From NCBI GenBank assembly GCA_963513935.1, contig OY740777.1, positions 13,627,092-13,691,091 of the forward strand: DNA of 64,000 nt, written 5' to 3'. Under the pieces are notes generated by a model. The model made no database searches. It was not told the origin of the DNA and saw only the letters and a program-made list of their open reading frames with translations. Shown in pieces: positions 44,766 through 55,990 of the stretch. Made by a program: the position numbers and the translations under genes. The stretch is from Aphrophora alni. Lineage: Eukaryota; Arthropoda; Insecta; Hemiptera; Aphrophoridae. How positions within the stretch are numbered: the stretch's first letter is position 1; each line of letters opens with the position of its first letter.

Positions 44766-45359
44766 CTTCAAATCATAAACCTACACCGATTTTGATAAAT
44801 CGGAGCTTATTTGATACGTAAATAAAGTTAAACTAGTGAAATGTGTGGTATTTGTTTAAACAGTAGTTACATAAAACAAACTTAATCAATTATTGGAAAC
44901 TGGAATTTAGTATAGAAACTGTATTCTAGTTGATTTTGAATTCGGAATCAATATTAGGGAATAGATTGTAATTGTTGTTTAAATTCTTCACTTACTTTAG
45001 TTTTAAATGAAGTATAACAGAACTAGTGAATAATTCTTATATTTTATACAGTTAATAAAATTCAATAAATAAAATTATAAAAAATCCGTATAAGTGTATT
45101 AATTTTTCGTACCCAAATTCGAAAATGTCTACCAACGTTTTTATCCTTATTATATATATTTAATAATTAATTTAATAATGTTAATAACAATACTATTTAG
45201 AGAGACAATAATCATTTTTAAGCCTGATTTAACATCTTCTTAAGTGAAAACCTTCCATTAGTAGATAATTAACAAAAAAAAACGAAGTTTTTGTTGAGAT
45301 CGGCCATGTGAACATGGGATCCGTTATTGTGTAATTTAGTATTTCGACCCCAAATTAAT
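44766..45359. other. Spacer, nothing recognised
   Basis: AT-rich; no feature beyond short A/T runs. Confidence 0.35.
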
Positions 45360-46195
45360 AATCAAAAATTTTGAATAACTCTGTTTTTGTAATTTTTAAT
45401 TTTCACGTATTTTTCTATCGTAAAAACAGCCTTCTTAAAAATTCCCAAGATCCCAGTTTCTGTGGCTAAATTTGATGTATTTTTTTATCATACAATATTC
45501 TTTTAATTTCAAATTAAAAATCTATGTTCCCAAAACTCTTGACAATCCAGTTTTTATGACTAAAATTTACAATTTCAAATTAAAAAATTAAATCTCAAAT
45601 TAAAAACAGCGACTCCAAAAACTCCTAAATGCCTATTATTTTATGGATAAATTTTAATTTTCAAATATTCTATTAATCATACAAAAATTGTTTAATTTCA
45701 AATTAAAAATCAGCTACTCCAAAAACTTTCAACAGGCAAGTTTTTAAAGTTATTTCTTCATATTCAAATATTATTCGATTCATAAAAATTGTAATCTCAA
45801 ATTAAAAATCAGCAACCACAATAACCATCAATAGAATAGTTTTTGTAACTAAATTTTTATTTTTAAGTATTTTGTTTAATTAATAAAATTGTAAAATCTC
45901 ATATTAAAAATCAGCTACCCAAAAACTACCATCAGTTTCGTAGTTAATTTTTTATTTTAAATAATACAAAACTGTTTAGTTAAACATCAGCGACCGCAAG
46001 AACTGACAACCCAGTTTTGTGGCTAAATTTTCATTTCCTTGAATTTTTCAAATTTACAGTTAAAAACAGCTACAGCAACAACTTAGTGTTTGTGACTAAC
46101 TTTTCATTTTTAAGAACTATTAATCATAAAAACAGCCCAGTTTTTATAGCTAAATTTTTTATTCATAACAAATTGTATATAACAATTAACACACT
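45360..46195 (+). repeat. Degenerate tandem array, ~90-110-bp unit
   Basis: Recurring series: AATTTCAAATTAAAAATCAG, CGACTCCAAAAACTCC, CCCAGTTTTTGTGGCTAAAT, TTTAATTTTCAAATATT, TTAATCATAAAAA. About eight units can be followed, with heavy divergence and length change between neighbours, so it is an old array. Confidence 0.7.
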
Positions 46196-46904
46196 TTCTT
46201 ATTAGTTTAACTTTAATTTAGGATCATTTACAAATCGAATGAGCATAGTTTCATCAAAATCAGAGTAGGTTACACGTATTCCTTGGCGAGAAGCTTCGTT
46301 TATTAAAATCAAAGGCAGAAACATGGATGCTTCCCAGTCGTACCAAAAAAAAGAAATAAATTAAAATTAAAATTTGAACTTTTATCTAAAACGATCTCGC
46401 AGTTAAAACTTTTTTTAGTACTTTTTGATGTTTACATTTACAGTAGATAAATTAAAATCTTTCGACTTTCATAGTGTTACTATTTACATATGAATTAGAC
46501 TATTTTGTCCCTTGTGAAGTTTGAAATAACATTGATGAAACGTGTTAGGTTAATTACAATCATTAAGAACTTATCGCGCATCAGTTCTAAACTTTCAAAT
46601 ACGTTTCCCATAAATGGTATTGCGTTTTTCGTTGTATTACCTACCCCCTAGTCAGGATTAGTTTCAGGGACGGAAAGACTAGGAAAAATCACACAATTCA
46701 AAGCCGAAAATATATGAAAGGACGAAGAAGTTCTTCTTCACCTCGTGATGCCCTAGCGATTCTGCCTGTTAAATAAGTCCTGGGAAGGCTTAATATTTTC
46801 TTTACCATAACAGATAGAGCTACAAAGCTTTGTACATTGTTGATGGACACGAAAACCCATTTTAGTACGTATTCAGTGAACCGCTACCTTACCAGGGTGA
46901 CAAA
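46196..46904. other. Spacer with partial dispersed repeat
   Basis: 46766-46820 resembles 17.52-17.60 kb (AAGTCCTGGGAAGGCTTAAT). No gene was recognised. Confidence 0.35.
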
Positions 46905-47246
46905 ACGTCAAAATTTTCAATTCTGCCAATACCATCTCTCTACGATGACAAATAGTAAAGTTATAGTCAAAAATATAATTTCCCAACTTTGATCTCCCAA
47001 GAGTTACGAGACCCTGTAAAACCGAATCATCAACACAAGCGTAGCGAGTGGAATCTGTTTAATCCGATCCTTAATCTGCATTACTCGGCCCTAGAGACGT
47101 CAGGATATTAGTCATATACACAATAACGAGGTTCAAATAACAACTGTTTTAAACTAAATAAAATGTAACATTTCCTACAAGGTCCAAGAAACCAACTTTA
47201 GAGGCTTTGTATTACATTGTATAGGACCTTGGTATGTACCATGATG
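46905..47246 (+). repeat. Family R dispersed repeat, copy E (5'-truncated)
   Basis: Starts within the element at AACGTCAAAATTTTCAATTC, then ACCATCTCTCTACGATGACA, ATAGTCAAAAATATAATTTC, AACACAAGCGTAGCGAGTGG, TTTCCTACAAGGTCCAAGAA and ACCAACTTTAGAGGC, ending CTTGGTATGTACCATGATG. It carries one copy of the segment that became the 61-bp minisatellite unit. Confidence 0.7.
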
Positions 47247-48090
47247 ATTCCTAGGTGAGTATTTCAGTACAATGTTTCTTTTTTTTTTCAAATAGTTATT
47301 TATTAATTGAAGGGAAAAGACTAATTTTTTTATTTGCCTATTAAGAAGTAAAGGTTTCATTATTAAAAGTGTTGCAACTTGTTTTATAGTTTCTTATTTT
47401 TACAGTAAATTCCTAAAGACCATAAATTGGACCACCTGCTGGGATAACGATAAATAGCTCCATTAAAACTGGATCACTTAGTAGCTAATGGAGGCACGTC
47501 TAATTGGATTATTTTAAAGAGGAAAAAGGGAAGAAAAAAATATGATAGACTATTAAAAACAATTCAAAGTAGACGACATTGAAAATATTGAATTATTTTA
47601 AAATATAACCGGAGAAAAAACACTGCAAAAGTTCACAAACTCGCTGAATAAAAGGCACAAAAATGTTGCATTAACTTTCCCTCACCACACATCTAAAAAT
47701 TTAAAAAGTATTAATATTATCTATTATAGTTTTAACGATGAGAAATATAATAATTCTTGATTTTTTGCCCATGGTATGAAAAATACTATGGTTTATTAAC
47801 TGTTTCAAATGTTTATACAAAATATATAATTGATGTTATGCTTGATTTGCTTCTGCCATAAACTCACCAAAATCGTTTGAGCGTCTATTGACGCCATCGT
47901 CCATGGTTCATTTCCATTTTTTCGCTATTATTCCTTAAACGATTTTATTTTAATTCCGATTTGGCACACTAGTCTTGGACACTAATCTTCAAATTTTTTG
48001 GAAAATTTGAATAAAATTTTCAGTTCTCTATTATTAGTTTTTTTACCAATAAAGCACTTTTGTGAGGAAGTCAATCAGTACCTTTAGAGG
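47247..48090. other. Spacer, nothing recognised
   Basis: AT-rich with a long T-rich run near 47278. No gene or array. Confidence 0.35.
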
Positions 48091-48163
48091 ATAAATTATA
48101 GTAAACTTTTATTATTTATTAAGTTTTTTACCAGCCTGAGCAATCTTGGTTGTAAACTTTCCT

Positions 48164-48204
48164 GTTTACAACTGTTTCGCCTATGAGGCATAATCAGAAC
48201 AAAC
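48164..48204 (-). other. Hammerhead-core-like motif, left arm
   Basis: Minus strand: GTTTGTT, CTGATTA (one base off CTGATGA), a perfect hairpin GCCT/AGGC with loop CAT, GAAACAGTT, GTAAAC. The outer GTTTGT and GTAAAC can pair over 6 positions, two of them G-U. Confidence 0.45.
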
Positions 48205-48488
48205 ACTATTTCATTTTTAAAACACTTAAATATACTTTCAAAAACACACTTTAAAGCTCAAAATAAGTTTAAAGTTGTTTACAAAATTAATTTGTAATTT
48301 AATGAATTTATCAAGTTTGTAGTACTGTTTATTTTGTCCAACTCAGTTCTTAAGAATCTTTAAGTTAGGACTAAATACTACTAACTTTACAAATTAATGT
48401 TTGAAACAATTTTAAACTATTATGTGTTTTTCACAGTATATCTATTTCGTTTTTTTTTTTTTTTTTTTTAGGATTTAATGAAATAAGT

Positions 48489-48528
48489 GTTTGCTCTGAT
48501 GATGCCTTATAAGGGAAACAGCTGTAAA
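48489..48528 (+). other. Hammerhead-core-like motif, right arm
   Basis: Plus strand: GTTTGC, T, CTGATGA, hairpin CCTT/AAGG, GAAACAGCT, GTAAAC. The outer segments pair over 6 positions with one G-U. CTGATGA and GAAA are both exact matches to the hammerhead core; the base at the expected cleavage site is less certain. Confidence 0.5.
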
Positions 48529-48603
48529 CAGGAAAGTATAGAATCAATATTGCTCAGGCAAGTAAAACACATTATAAATATTATAATATAGTTTATAATT
48601 AAT

Positions 48604-49195
48604 TGTTTATACTATAATATAAATATTATAGTAAGCAATCGGTTAGGCTATATGCGATAGTGACAATGTTATTATTAAAATCGTTAAAACCTATTTTGAG
48701 AAAATCTTAATTTTGTGTTTGAGTATTGTGATAGCTATGTCCTAAAATTTGAAGATAGAAACGTATTAAGATTTACCAAAACATTTCAATATTAAAACAT
48801 TAAACATTATGGTTATAAAATGTACGTTACCAGTATAGCTTTTTTTTCTTTTTTTAATCATAATTTTGTATTATTTATCATATTGTCGCTATCCCCAAAT
48901 TTGAATAATCGAAACATGTAAAAAGGACCCGAGAATGGTCGTAGTATGTCGGTTCACATATTTAGTCTGTAGATCACTGATTATAAGAGACAGACAGATC
49001 GACATCATTATGACAACAACTTTTATTTAACTCAGTTCACCTTAAAACGATTACATCGCAAAAGCGCGACATAAACTTTTGACCACTGTATTGCATTTAC
49101 AAAATTCAAAATAACCAATCAAGCGCTACGTTTAAAATCCGGCTGAATCAAGACTTCTTTTAACCGATGGGTCTTAACTCTCTGATAACACCAAC
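48604..49195. other. Spacer, nothing recognised
   Basis: AT-rich; contains AGACAGACAGATCGAC near 48988. No gene. Confidence 0.35.
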
Positions 49196-49218
49196 AGCAG
49201 TAAACTATTTTTCTATAT

Positions 49219-49975
49219 ACTACACAGAAAACAGCTGTTTCTTTAGTCTGTTCATAGACAAAAAGTTCTTTACCTTGTACTACGCAGAAAACTACTGTTT
49301 TTTTAGTCTGTTCATAGACAAGAAAGTTCTTCTTTACCTTGAACTACAGAGTAAACATCTGTTTTTAGTCTGTTCATAGATAAGAAAATTCTTCTTTTAC
49401 CTTTATACTACACAGAAAACAGCTGTTTTTTAGTCTGTTCATAGACAAAAAGTTCTTTACCTTGTACTACACAGAAAACAGCTATTTCTTTAGTCTGTTC
49501 ATAGACAAAAAAGTTCTTCTTTACCTTGAACTACACAGAAAACAGCTGTTTTTTAGTCTGTTCATAACCCAAAAAAGTTCTTCTTTACCTTTTACTACAC
49601 ATAAAACGGCTGTTTTTTAAGTCTGTTCTTAGATAGGAAAATTCTTCCTTTACCTTTATACTACACAGAAAACAGCTGTTTTTTAGTCTGTTCATAGACA
49701 AAAAGTTCTTCTTAGCCTTGAGATATACAGAAAACAGCTGTTTTTTTTTTAGTCTGTTAAAATACAATTGGTTCTTCTTTAATCTGCACTACACAGAAAA
49801 CAGCTGTTTTAATTTTAGTCTGTTCATAAACAAAAAGTTCTTTACTTTTTACTACACAGAAAACAGTTGTTTTTTTGTTTTTTTTAGTCTGTTTATAGAC
49901 AAGAAAGTTCTACTTTAAATTGTACTACACACAAAACAGCTGTTTTTCTTAGTCTGTTCATAGACAAGAAAGTTC
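49219..49975 (+). repeat. Tandem array, ~63-bp unit, ~12 units
   Basis: The unit is ACTACACAGAAAACAGCTGT, TTTTTAGTCTGTTCATAGAC, AAAAAGTTCTTCTTTACCTT plus a few bases. Unit starts include about 49219, 49279, 49343, 49407, 49466, 49530, 49593, 49657, 49721, 49788, 49849 and 49922. Length varies through T runs. Each unit carries a CAGCTG palindrome or a one-base variant. Open frames on both strands here are by-products. Confidence 0.9.
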
Positions 49976-51339
49976 GGTGCACCACTGATTTCAACAATAA
50001 CAGATTTCTTTTAATTGTCGTAACTAAAAGGTTTGATTTTTAAACTCAAATAAGTAAAAACATTGTAAGTACATTGACCTAAAACATGGAAAGCAGAAGA
50101 TCTTTGACTTAGAACGTAAGAAACAATAACATCGGTGTTGTTACTAATAAAATAGAAAATGTTTTTTAAATCCAAAAGAGTAAACTGTACACATCGGCAT
50201 CAATGTTGGTAGAAGGAGGAGGGGATTTATTGATCCTAAAAATGCGATGTCTACCTTCAGCAACAGCAAAAGGATATTCGAAGATTCTGTGCGCCGCAAG
50301 ATGTAACTTTAAAGAAAATCATTCAATAATGAAACTGTCACAAGACGACATACAACAAATTATTGAGCCTACAGAATTTTATGAAGTCCTTCAATTTTAG
50401 AATCTGAAAAGCGTCTCTCAGTCCACCAAAGCTAAATCAACACAAATTGTACTATTACCATTCATCCCTAATTGTAAGAAAGTTTGCTTCAATAATGAGT
50501 TACGAGTATGTTATCTTTTCTGTGAACTGCAATGAAAAGTATCGTCCGTAACTCGCCCAGTAAATGTTTGACGTGATCGCAAGAAATCGAGAACTATCAC
50601 GATCACAACGAAAAACACTACTTGTCGGCCTTGTAACTTAATATACTATTAGATTTCTCTAGAAGGACACCCATTAGGAAATAAATTCTGAGCTTTAAAG
50701 AAAAACACGGAAAATAATCACCTTTTCTGCGAATCCTGGATAATTGACAGTTTTGTGGAGAACAAAGAAACTACAAGATATAGAAGGTGAATTTAATTTG
50801 AAAAACTGTAAATCATTCCAACAAATTGTACGTTGGAAGGACAGACGGCGCAAGGGCAAGCAGCTGCTCGATAATTATTGCAGTGCATAATCCTAGACAG
50901 GTAAAAATGATGGGAGAAGGACTTTAATTTCAAGGTTTAATTAGAGTGTTATAAATGAATTCCGTTGATGGAAATATGAACAAAGTAAACGGTACAAAAT
51001 ATTTCTCATTCGAACACAATCGTGTACAATACCAAAAATAAATAAAAACCACAGCTGTCTCCGAGAATTTATCTATTCTACTTTTTACACGAAGAAAGGT
51101 AATGAAGTACGATTTTTTTTCCTCGTGTATTTTACTATTTCACGAATGCAAGCAGAGAAATGTATTATGGATGCTTGTAGTTTTTCGGTAAAATTTTTGT
51201 TTTGAGGACTTTTGAGTCCAAAAAAGTGTTTGGAAGAAAGATGTTCATCTAACGTTGCCGTCTGTGGAGTGCTTTACAACCCAATTAATCAAATTTGTGA
51301 AGCTGCCATGAGAAAAAATACACTAAAATAATACTTTCT
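49976..51339. other. Spacer; one unassigned short frame
   Basis: A 65-codon frame at 50203-50400 has moderately coding-like composition (ending LSQDDIQQIIEPTEFYEVLQ) but no recognisable family, and no promoter or splice context can be argued. The rest is AT-rich without features. Confidence 0.3.
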
Positions 51340-51947
51340 TACAAATGGTTCTAACGATTTTGACTCACAGCAACTATACGGTCGCCACATCTCTAAAAAA
51401 ATGTCAGTTATCTTCAAAAAACTACAAATTCAGCTTTGATAAAAGACGTAATTTCTCAAAATCAGCAGTACCGTTTTCGTTAAAATTTTTAATGAAAAAT
51501 TAAATGACACAAACACATATATATGCAATATTTGAAATTGGCATATTTTAGCCAAATATCGAGAAATTTTTATATTTATTCGATATTGAAAAATTTGAGG
51601 ATAACTGACAAGAATAAAAACAAAAAATGACGATTTTTTCACAATGTTTTCTAACAATTTTGATCAAATTTCACTCACGTATCTAAGAACTCACAGCAAC
51701 TATATGGTCGCTAAATCTCTACAAAAATACCAGTTCGTAAGTTATCTTCAAATAACTACAAAATCGGATTTCATAAAACAAGTAATTTCTCAAAATCAGT
51801 AGTACCAATTTGTTCAAATTTTTAGTGAAAAGTTAAATGACGGAAACGCATAGGTAATATTGGATAGTGGCATTTTTTAACCATACATCTAGATCTTTAT
51901 TTATTCGATAATGCAAAATTTGAGGATAGTAAGTTAAGAACAAATTG

Positions 51948-51948
<1 letters not shown>
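51340..51948 (+). repeat. Two-unit tandem duplication, period ~300 bp
   Basis: TCTAACGATTTTGACTCACA, GCAACTATACGGTCGCCACA, AATTTCTCAAAATCAGCAGT, TTTAATGAAAAATTAAATGA and GAAAAATTTGAGGATAACTG in the first unit correspond to TCTAACAATTTTGATCAAAT, GCAACTATATGGTCGCTAAA, AATTTCTCAAAATCAGTAGT, TTTAGTGAAAAGTTAAATGA and GCAAAATTTGAGGATAGTAA in the second. It belongs to the older repeat also seen at 30.2 and 39.4 kb. Confidence 0.75.

Positions 51949-51999
<51 letters not shown>
51949..51999. repeat. (ATT)n microsatellite
   Basis: Perfect trinucleotide run of about 16 units. Confidence 0.95.
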
Positions 52000-52000
<1 letters not shown>

Positions 52001-52940
52001 AAGATATAATATTACATACCTTTCCAGTTTACACTTCACTAGACACAAAACCTTACTGCAACCTTTACAAAGTGAAAACATATTCTAAATATACCCATTC
52101 TAAACCCAAACATCACATCCTCGACTCGCTTTTAAGGAAATATGCAGATGGTAATAAACACCGGAACGCTTTCGTTTTTGTTTATTAGGGAGTGGATAGT
52201 TTCCCTTTTACATTTCACACCCCCTACCAAAAGGGTTGTTTTTGTTTATCCTTTTATGAGAGTCAATGTACTCGGTTTAACATAATTTATGCGAGAACTC
52301 GAATATACTTCCTTCAACAATGGCCATGCTTTGAGTCGCGAGTCTATGGAAATTCTACGGTGATTTACAACTGTAAATACACTAAACAGCCTTTCTATGA
52401 AGGCATTAAAGTCTTTATGTAGTCGATAGTGTTTCACTGGTTTTAGACAAAACAATGTCACTCAACGTTGACAGGAGACGATGGGGTGATGTGTTTGACT
52501 TGACATTTAATAAATGTTTAGAATTAATGTCAAATTACCCGGTAAATTGGGTTTTTCTGTGGTACCCTATAGGATTTGCATCTTTTTGACATCAGAATCG
52601 GTATCAGAGACCCAAAAACATAAAAGATGACATATAAATTCAGAATCAATTTATAAAGATATTCCCTCATTTCATGTTATATTCAATCGTCAATCAAACA
52701 AATTATTGAGTTGCCCCCACAACAAACTGTTTTCAACTTTGATTTAAACATTCTAACGAACAAAATGATCTAATACATAAGTAAATCCGTGTAATGATCA
52801 CGGTGTGTTTGAAAAAAAAATTATCGATAATAGCGCAAAATGTCAAAAAGCGATGATCACGGTAAATATTAGTTGTTTTACAAATATATAAATGTTAAAA
52901 ATCAACAAGTTAGCGTTACGTCAAGTCGAAAGTAGACGCG
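52000..52940. other. Spacer, nothing recognised
   Basis: Overlapping open frames at 52192-52422 (plus) and 52246-52461 (minus) have no recognised motif. No array or RNA gene. Confidence 0.3.
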
Positions 52941-52949
52941 AACGTGTGT

Positions 52950-52950
52950 G

Positions 52951-52998
<48 letters not shown>

Positions 52999-53035
52999 GG
53001 CAGGCCGGCGCGACGCCGAGTCACTCTGGATCTGA
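52950..53035 (+). repeat. 46-base poly(A) followed by an abrupt GC-rich block
   Basis: A run of A from 52950 to 52995 is followed by TGGGGCAGGCCGGCGCGACG and CCGAGTCACTCTGG, far more GC-rich and CG-rich than anything nearby. It could be the joint between a retroposed tail and a foreign piece, or an assembly artefact. Confidence 0.6.
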
Positions 53036-53780
53036 GTATTCGCTTTTTTCCTCCTCTATTGTCCTGACTATAGGTTTTTTTGTATATAATTTTACACTTT
53101 ACAAATTTTAGACAAAACACTTTAGAAATTACAGAAAAAATGTATCAAACAAAAACTTTAAAATGGTCACATTTTGGACACTTTTTTCGTTATTGTTTTT
53201 TATTTTATGGCTAATGATATAAGATTTTTAAAAGAATATTACTTAAAACATATTTTAAAAGTTGTAAATCTTGGTTAGCTGATGTATAAGATATAGTCAT
53301 AATAATAGACTACGTTAGTCGGTAGTGCATTGTGGACAAAATTATCGGAATAAAGTCACACACTGTGACATGTTTTCGGATTACCTAATTCTGCTAAAAT
53401 CAGGGTGTTGTCATCTTTACCTTTTTAGAATGTTTGAAGCTATTTATTTGTTATGTTGATTATATAACAATGAAAAACAGTGTTTATAATTATTTCTATT
53501 TAAGAATGTGTAAAGAAGTTTTCTTTTCTGACCGTTTTTTTTTTCAGGAAAAAGTCTCTTAGGATAATAGATAAATTACCACCGAAAAATTGCGATTAAT
53601 TTTTGTTCTATGAAGAAAAACAAGTGTTTAAATAAACAAGCCTATACCTAATCGTATATTTTACACAACTTTCCACCCTGAAATGACCGAATTTAAATAA
53701 CAAGTCGATAACACATAAATTTAAATTCTTTCTTAAACCTCTTTCGTATTTATTACACCCATTCACTCCCACGCAGTAAT
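53036..53780. other. Spacer, nothing recognised
   Basis: AT-rich; no features noted. Confidence 0.35.
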
Positions 53781-54840
53781 TGAACACCGTAAACTAACGC
53801 CATTGACAACATGTAACGTTATAAAAACGTCAATTTTCTGGTCCTCGTGGAATGTTTTAAAATATAGGTTATGCGTGTTGGCAAAGTTAATGCTTATGTT
53901 GTCTCCTTCAGTGTATGATTCTCCTGATTCACAGTCCTTCGCATACGTCCATTCTCTGAAATCCTCCTTCACCTCCTCACACCCAACATACTTAAATAAT
54001 CTTCCACGTACTCTATCCATCTTCCCAACTTTAAATTATCCTTCAAATGTTGGACATATCCCAACCACCTAATCCACCTTTTCTTAATGACACAATATTC
54101 AGTTCCATATAATTTTCACAATTTCCTTGTTTGTTCTCATCCGTCATCTCTTTTTGGTCCTCCAAATTTTCTTTTCCCAGACATTCTCTTCTCATTGATT
54201 TTGGTGTGGACCCAGGCTTCGCTTCCATAAATCACTATGGTCTCAATATTATCTTATACAATTCTGCTTTTGAACGCCGAGTTCATTGCAAGCTTACCAT
54301 CCATCTCCTGCTGTCATGTTTGTTAATGTCTACAGTTATATAATTATTTGTTGATACTACTGTACCTAGATATGTGAACTCACTAACCTTTTCCAAGTCG
54401 TGGTTGTTAACATTTAGGTTTTCTACTCTTTCTACCTTTCATTCCCAGATTGAACCGTTCTACCGATCCTACCATTTGTACAAACGCCTCATCAAAGCTG
54501 GCTTTCTACTTGCGGAAACCGCCACACCATAAACTAAATACAATGTCACTCTGCTATAGATATTTTACGCGGAATTGACCACAACTGATGTAAATAACAT
54601 GATAATAAGTCACATTGCTTCTCTCCAGCTGTTGTTGCGAAATTACTGGACATCTCACTCTACACACACACACACACACCTGATTCCTGTTATTTGTGTC
54701 AGTTTAATCAACTCTTTTAGGATTTGGTGTTCTCGCATTGCTGACCATAACTCAGCTCTGCTGATTCTGTTATATGCTTGTTTTAAATATATAAATTGAT
54801 GATTAAGACAGGGATGAGAAAAGTCAGATAATTGCAAAAT
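53781..54840 (-). pseudogene. RTE-like LINE reverse transcriptase and C-terminal remnant
   Basis: Minus-strand translation across frames gives, in the family order, FIYLKQAYNRISRAELW (about 54735-54790), the counterpart of the FIDFKQAYDSI..R..LW motif A of the reverse transcriptase, with the catalytic Asp replaced by Tyr. Next come LEKVSEFTYLGTVVST (about 54350-54400), LYKIILRP and VIYGSEAWVHTKI (about 54200-54265), KKRWIRWLGYVQHL (about 54050-54095), and VRRWRRISENGRMRR (about 53930-53970). Frameshifts, stops, a TG microsatellite inside the reverse-transcriptase part and the lost catalytic Asp make it a dead copy. Several short open frames on both strands here are fragments or shadows of it. 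Confidence 0.8.
54663..54680. repeat. (AC)n microsatellite inside the LINE remnant
   Basis: CACACACACACACACACA run, disrupting the reverse-transcriptase reading frame. Confidence 0.9.
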
Positions 54841-54927
54841 CTTTTGTGCTTCCTACACAACATTTACACCCACTGCGTCCGTCATGGAACAACAAAATTG
54901 AAGGGGAGCTCAGTGTTGTTTAAAAAC

Positions 54928-54930
<3 letters not shown>

Positions 54931-54960
<30 letters not shown>
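54931..54960. repeat. (AT)n microsatellite
   Basis: Perfect AT dinucleotide run. Confidence 0.95.
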
Positions 54961-54964
<4 letters not shown>

Positions 54965-55540
54965 TTTATTTCCTATGAGGGTTTGTGCAACGAAATTTTT
55001 GAAATTGTTTTGTCATATAAAAAAATAAATTCTAGTAAAATTTATGTGTACTTTCATATATGTCAAAGCCTTAAGGAATACAGTGGTAGACGCCCAAAAT
55101 AACAGTAAAATGAAACATACATAACTAAACAAAATAATCAATATAAATTAATTAATACTTGTAAGAGCAACAATTATATTGAGAAAAAAATCGTTAGCAA
55201 GATAAAATGAAACAAACAAAAAAGTAAAGTAATGGAATTACTAAAAATAACATAATGAAGGTATATACAGAAAACAAAATACATAAATAAATTACAATAA
55301 TAATTTGTCTCATTATTATTTTCCTTAGAATATATTCTGTAGTAAATTGGACTTTTGAACAATTGATCGCCCGCAATTTAGGATTGAAATAAAATTGTGA
55401 CTTCTAGTCTATGCAGTTATTTTTTATCAATCCTTTAAAACGATGAGGCTTTAGATTTGAACATTATTAATTGCCCCTAAAACCCCCATTTTTGGGTGTG
55501 GGTGAATTGATTTTATAATGGCAAAAAAGAGGTTTTTTCC
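54961..55540. other. Spacer, nothing recognised
   Basis: AT-rich sequence; the minus-strand frames at 55174-55376 are composition-driven. No gene. Confidence 0.35.
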
Positions 55541-55542
55541 GC

Positions 55543-55567
55543 AAAAAAAAAAAAAAAAAAAAAAAAA
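55543..55567. repeat. Poly(A) tract
   Basis: Run of about 25 A immediately before the 25-bp tandem array. Confidence 0.95.
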
Positions 55568-55568
55568 T

Positions 55569-55990
55569 CACTTCTAAAGTTTCAACTTTCTAAACACTTC
55601 TGAAGTTTCAACTTTCTAAACAATTCTGAAGATTCAGATTTCTAAGCACTTCTAAAGTTTCATCTTTTTAAACTCTTAAAATTTCGGCTTTCTAAACACT
55701 TCTAAAGTTTCAACTTTCTAAACACATCTAAAGTTTCGGCTTTGAAAATACATCTAAATGTTCATATTTCTAAACACTTCAGAAGTTTCAACTTTCTCAA
55801 CACATCTGAAGTTTCAACTTTCTCAACACTTCTAAAGTGTCAACTTTCTAAGCACTTTTAAAGTTTCAACTTTCTAATCATTTCTAAAGATTCACCTTTC
55901 TAAACACTTCTAAAGTTTCAACTTTCTTAACACTTTTGAAGGTTCAGCTTCCTAAACACTACTATTTTTAAACACTTCTGAAGTTTAAGC
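55569..55990 (+). repeat. Tandem array, ~25-bp unit, ~17 units
   Basis: The unit is close to CACTTCTAAAGTTTCAACTT plus TCTAAA, with TCTAAA/TCTGAA and CAACTT/CGGCTT/CATCTT variants. It starts directly after a poly(A) run and fades out near AAACACTTCTGAAGTTTAAG. Confidence 0.9.

Larger units (their letters stand above)
48091..48603. mobile_element. Inverted-repeat element (~510 bp) with mirrored hammerhead-core-like motifs
   Basis: The left arm (48091-48215: ATAAATTATAGTAAAC, CCAGCCTGAGCAAT, TTTCCTGTTTACAACTGTTT) is mirrored in the right arm (48477-48603: AAACAGCTGTAAACAGGAAA, ATTGCTCAGGCAAGTAAAAC). The loop holds AT-rich sequence and a T run (48451-48470). There is no open frame. Each arm carries a CTGAT.A-hairpin-GAAAC motif, described separately. 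Confidence 0.75.

Noticed and set aside
53803..54343. Plus-strand frames at 53803-54072 and 54131-54343
   Set aside because: They are antisense to the RTE-like LINE remnant.
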